NCBI GenBank assembly: GCA_030744755.1
Contig: JASLPY010000003.1
Location: 116,980-180,979 of the forward strand
Direction: 5' to 3'
DNA from: Kiritimatiellia bacterium
GTDB lineage: Bacteria; Verrucomicrobiota; Kiritimatiellia; UBA8416; JADHWI01
DNA length: 64,000 nt
In this document: positions 61,258-64,000 of the stretch, in pieces
How positions within the stretch are numbered: position 1 is the first letter of the stretch
Layout of the letters: each line of letters starts with the position of its first letter
Program-made: the position numbers and the translations under genes
Notes under the pieces: generated by a model
What the model saw: the letters and a program-made list of their open reading frames with translations, nothing else
What the model was told of the DNA's origin: nothing
The model's database searches: none

Positions 61258-63111
61258 ATGAAGGAATACGATGTTATCGTGATTGGTGCCGGACATGCCG
61301 GATGTGAAGCAGCGCTTGTCTCAGCCAGAATGAAGGCGCGGACGCTTCTTGTTTCATTTGATGAGGCTGGTATCGGCTGTATGCCGTGCAATCCGGCAAT
61401 CGGCGGCATTGCAAAGTCCCATCTTGTCTTTGAGATTGATGCGCTTGGCGGCGAAATGGCACGCAACACCGATGCAACGGGAATCCAATTCAGGGTCCTG
61501 AATACTAAGAAAGGACCAGCCGTCCGTGCGAACCGTGCACAGTGTGACAAACGCGCTTATTCGGCCAGACTTCAGTCGATAATCGAGGGACAAGAAAACC
61601 TGGATTTCATCTCGGACGAGGTCTCGAACCTCCTCCATGATTCTGGGATGATTCGGGGAGTGAGGCTGTCGGACGGAACCGAGGTGCGTGGGAAGGCTGT
61701 GATTCTGGCGGCCGGCACGTTTCTTAACGGCGCAATGTACATTGGCAGGGAGCGCCAGGACGGGGGGAGGCTCGGGGAGCCCGCAGCCCGGGAGCTTGCA
61801 GACTCGATAGCGAGAATGGGTTTCCGGATGGGACGGCTCAAGACAGGGACGCCGGCGAGGCTACATCGAGAGAGCCTCGATTTCAGCAGGATGACTAAAC
61901 AGCCCGGCTTCGAACCGCCGCCTTTCTTCTCTTGGGCAGCGCGCAGCGGCAGAATGTTCCACGTGGAACATTGCGACCCAAGAATGTCGCCCTGGAAACC
62001 AGGATCGTCGCAAATCCCTTGTTTTATAACACATACCACCGAAGCAACACATGATATTATTGCGAGGAATCTTAAAGAGAGTTCGCTGTACGGTGGCGAG
62101 ATCACTGGAACCGGCGTTCGCTATTGCCCATCAATAGAAGACAAGATAGTAAAGTTCCCAGACAGAACCACACATCATATATTCGTAGAGCCAGAGGGTC
62201 GCAGAACGGAGCTGATATATCCGAACGGCACGTCAAACAGTCTTCCAAGGGACGTACAGACCCAGATGATACACTCAATTCCAGGGATGGAGCAAGCGAG
62301 CTTCATCCATTGGGCATACGCTATCGAATACGATTTCTGCGATCCTACTGAGCTGGGACACACCTTGGAAACTAAGAGAGTTGAGAATCTGTTCTTTGCC
62401 GGCCAGATTAACGGAACGACGGGATACGAGGAAGCCGCCGCCCAAGGATTGATGGCGGGTATCAATGCTGTATTGAAAATCCGCGGCGACGAGCCCTTCG
62501 TTGTAGGGAGATCTGAAGGCTACATAGGGATTCTCATTGACGACTTGGTGACGAAAGGAACAGATGAACCATATAGAATGTTCACATCACGAGCGGAGCA
62601 GCGACTGATTCTTCGCCAGGACAACGCGCGATACAGGATGCTGGAGAAGGCAAAATCCATCGAGGTCGTAGATCCTGCATTCACCAGGGAAACCGTAGAA
62701 TTTGAGGAGCAGACGTGCAGAGAGATTCTGCAGTTGGAGAACACTAGAGCCGGCGAGCAGACTCTAGCAACGCTCCTGCGCCGTCCGAATACTTGCTACT
62801 CGGACTTGCCGCACCGCAGTGATGAACTCCACGCGGAGGTGATCGCGCAAGTGGAGATAAGGATAAAGTATCAGGGATACATTGACCGCGAAATGCGCGC
62901 CGCCATGAAATCAGAACGACTGGACACGGAAGCAATCCCTGGTTGGGTCAACTACACATCGCTGACGAACCTGAAAGTTGAAGCCAGAGAGAAGCTGGAA
63001 AGAGTGCGCCCGACCACACTGGGACAGGCGTCGCGCGTACCGGGTATCACCCCGGCTGCTATAGCCGTCCTCGCGATAGCAATTAAGCGAGGGCCCCCGC
63101 AGGAACAGTGA
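61258..63111 (+). CDS. mnmG: tRNA U34 modification enzyme MnmG (GidA)
   Basis: MnmG is the FAD partner of MnmE. The 617-residue protein has the FAD-binding [21 protein letters not shown] start, [53 protein letters not shown] and the C-terminal [21 protein letters not shown]. The ATG at 61258 has GGAG six bases upstream. Residues 233-238 (MFHVEH) are encoded by a perfect 20-base palindrome of parS type, so the protein has absorbed a chromosome-segregation site. A secreted protease gene follows. Confidence 0.96.
   Translation: MKEYDVIVIGAGHAGCEAALVSARMKARTLLVSFDEAGIGCMPCNPAIGGIAKSHLVFEIDALGGEMARNTDATGIQFRVLNTKKGPAVRANRAQCDKRAYSARLQSIIEGQENLDFISDEVSNLLHDSGMIRGVRLSDGTEVRGKAVILAAGTFLNGAMYIGRERQDGGRLGEPAARELADSIARMGFRMGRLKTGTPARLHRESLDFSRMTKQPGFEPPPFFSWAARSGRMFHVEHCDPRMSPWKPGSSQIPCFITHTTEATHDIIARNLKESSLYGGEITGTGVRYCPSIEDKIVKFPDRTTHHIFVEPEGRRTELIYPNGTSNSLPRDVQTQMIHSIPGMEQASFIHWAYAIEYDFCDPTELGHTLETKRVENLFFAGQINGTTGYEEAAAQGLMAGINAVLKIRGDEPFVVGRSEGYIGILIDDLVTKGTDEPYRMFTSRAEQRLILRQDNARYRMLEKAKSIEVVDPAFTRETVEFEEQTCREILQLENTRAGEQTLATLLRRPNTCYSDLPHRSDELHAEVIAQVEIRIKYQGYIDREMRAAMKSERLDTEAIPGWVNYTSLTNLKVEAREKLERVRPTTLGQASRVPGITPAAIAVLAIAIKRGPPQEQ
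61953..61972. promoter_or_regulatory. parS-type ParB binding site inside mnmG
   Basis: AATGTTCCACGTGGAACATT is a perfect 20-base palindrome whose core TGTTCCACGTGGAACA (61955-61970) matches the ParB-parS consensus TGTTNCACGTGNAACA. parS sites cluster near the origin, and dnaA lies 33 kb away. Being in frame, it fixes the residues FHVEH in MnmG. Confidence 0.85.
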
Positions 63112-63417
63112 AGCACAGCATGAACACAACATCTACAGTTGTAACATACGGTATACCAACTGGTTATAAATTATTACCGAAGCTAGCGCCTCCTGTCGGA
63201 TTGCGACGTCAGATTCAGATCTCCCTCTCGGGGATACTGACCACAGGAACAATGTCATTGTGGGATGCAACACACGGAGCATCATTCAGCGCGCGAATTT
63301 TTTGACAGGATTTACAGAATCTACGGGATCCTCCAGAATCTCTGGAATTCACGATCTGGCAGTATTGTGTTATAGTTGCCTTCTGTAATGGCGGGAAGGA
63401 ATGTATAAGGACAAGGC
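63112..63417. other. Gap between mnmG and subtilase gene, no gene seen
   Basis: About 305 bases, more AT-rich than its surroundings near 63160. A short frame at 63108-63305 has no protein-like composition. A promoter for the protease gene is expected here, but I could not identify convincing boxes. Confidence 0.4.
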
Positions 63418-64000
63418 ATGACAGGCCTCAATGATCAAATCAGGGTGACGAGTGTCGTGGTGTTGCTCTCGATTCTCACGTCGTGGGCCGCGGACGAGGC
63501 CTGGCGTGGAAAGATAGACGACTGGGTGACCAATAATGCACAACGCTCACCGACGAAAACTACAGAGTTTCTTGTGATGCTCAGAGAACAGGCCGACGTT
63601 GAAGATGCGCGGCTGCTGCGAACGAAAGAAGAGAAGGGCCGGTTTGTCTTCGAGCTGCTTCAGGCTACCGCCGATGCGACACAGCCCGAAATCGTCGCCA
63701 TAATAGAGGAGCGTGGTGTTGAATATCGGCGCTTCTGGGTGGGCAACATGATCTGGGTAAAGGGCCAACTATCTCTAGCGGAAGCTCTTGCGAGGATGGA
63801 GGCGGTGAAAGGAATTAGCGCCAATCCGCGTGTGAGACAGCCGGAACTCCCGGAACCCGGAGATACGGACGTCAAGGCGCCGGGTACTGTAGAGTGGAAT
63901 ATCACGAAGATTCGAGCTCCGGAGGTGTGGGCCCTCGGGTACACGGGAACTGGTGCCGTGATTGGCGGGCAGGATACGGGATACGACTGGGACCATCCCG
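63418..64000 (+). CDS. Secreted subtilisin-like (S8) serine protease, 3' truncated by window edge
   Basis: The frame from the ATG at 63418 is open to the end of the window (194 codons). It has a signal peptide (VTSVVVLLSILTSWAADEA), an inhibitor-I9-like propeptide (TTEFLVMLREQADV; EARMEAVKGISANPRV-like segment), then the start of the protease domain with IGGQDTGYDWDHP, where Asp is the first catalytic residue. Ser and His parts lie beyond the window. It is the only clear secreted protease here and follows mnmG by 306 bases. Confidence 0.87.
   Translation, partial: MTGLNDQIRVTSVVVLLSILTSWAADEAWRGKIDDWVTNNAQRSPTKTTEFLVMLREQADVEDARLLRTKEEKGRFVFELLQATADATQPEIVAIIEERGVEYRRFWVGNMIWVKGQLSLAEALARMEAVKGISANPRVRQPELPEPGDTDVKAPGTVEWNITKIRAPEVWALGYTGTGAVIGGQDTGYDWDHP

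Overview
The window (64 kb, moderately GC-rich) comes from a Gram-negative bacterial chromosome and spans the replication-origin neighbourhood. It holds dnaA, an AT-rich gap, dnaN, and mnmE-mnmG with a perfect parS-type palindrome inside mnmG. Peptidoglycan and outer-membrane functions are present (murA, a MurJ-family flippase, an ExbB/ExbD motor, a LolA-like protein). Several features fit the PVC/Planctomycetes-Verrucomicrobia-Lentisphaerae-like bacteria: a DUF4159/VWA protein, DUF3857 transglutaminases, a MurA with Asp in place of the catalytic Cys, and palindromic intergenic repeats. That taxonomic placement is an inference, not a demonstration.

Layout. 0-3.3 kb: the tail of an ebo (metabolite-export) operon, eboF-like, eboD and eboE. 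3.3-6.0 kb: a QueH/radical-SAM fusion carrying an in-frame palindromic insertion, and an alpha/beta hydrolase. 6.0-13.2 kb: a leftward surface-polysaccharide operon (three GT4 glycosyltransferases, a MurJ/MviN flippase, a secreted carbohydrate-binding-like protein, an O-antigen-ligase/polymerase). 13.5-18.3 kb: SpoIIE-type phosphatase, STAS antagonist, DUF362 protein, tRNA-Arg and a LuxR-type response regulator. 18.3-27.5 kb: housekeeping and envelope genes (apt, ppdK, tkt, murA, a Spy/CpxP-like protein, an M24 peptidase). 27.5-31.1 kb: the origin region with dnaA, dnaN and tRNA-Gln. 31.1-35.1 kb: a eukaryote-type (AroQ-beta) chorismate mutase, a hybrid histidine kinase with a broken PAS domain, sixA and nrnA. 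35.1-38.9 kb: a 1263-residue tandem transglutaminase-like protein whose second unit has lost its catalytic residues. 39.1-50.2 kb: a rightward operon of a TPR protein, ExbB, ExbD and a 2250-residue VWA / TonB-like / DUF4159 protein. 50.7-59.7 kb: cyclophilin, a BNR/sialidase-fold protein, a bifunctional nuclease, a second hybrid kinase, an exported YidD, a TPR membrane protein, a LolA-like protein and an OmpR-type regulator. 59.8-64 kb: mnmE, mnmG (with parS) and the start of a secreted subtilase.

The most novel-looking system is the 39-50 kb operon. A proton-channel pair (ExbB/ExbD) precedes a giant protein whose second internal membrane helix carries the Ser-x-x-x-His pattern of TonB/TolA. 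That helix is followed by about 1000 residues of low-complexity, repeat-bearing linker and a periplasmic DUF4159 domain. I read it as a Tol/Ton-like energised machine in which VWA sensor, transducer helix, linker and effector have been fused into one chain.
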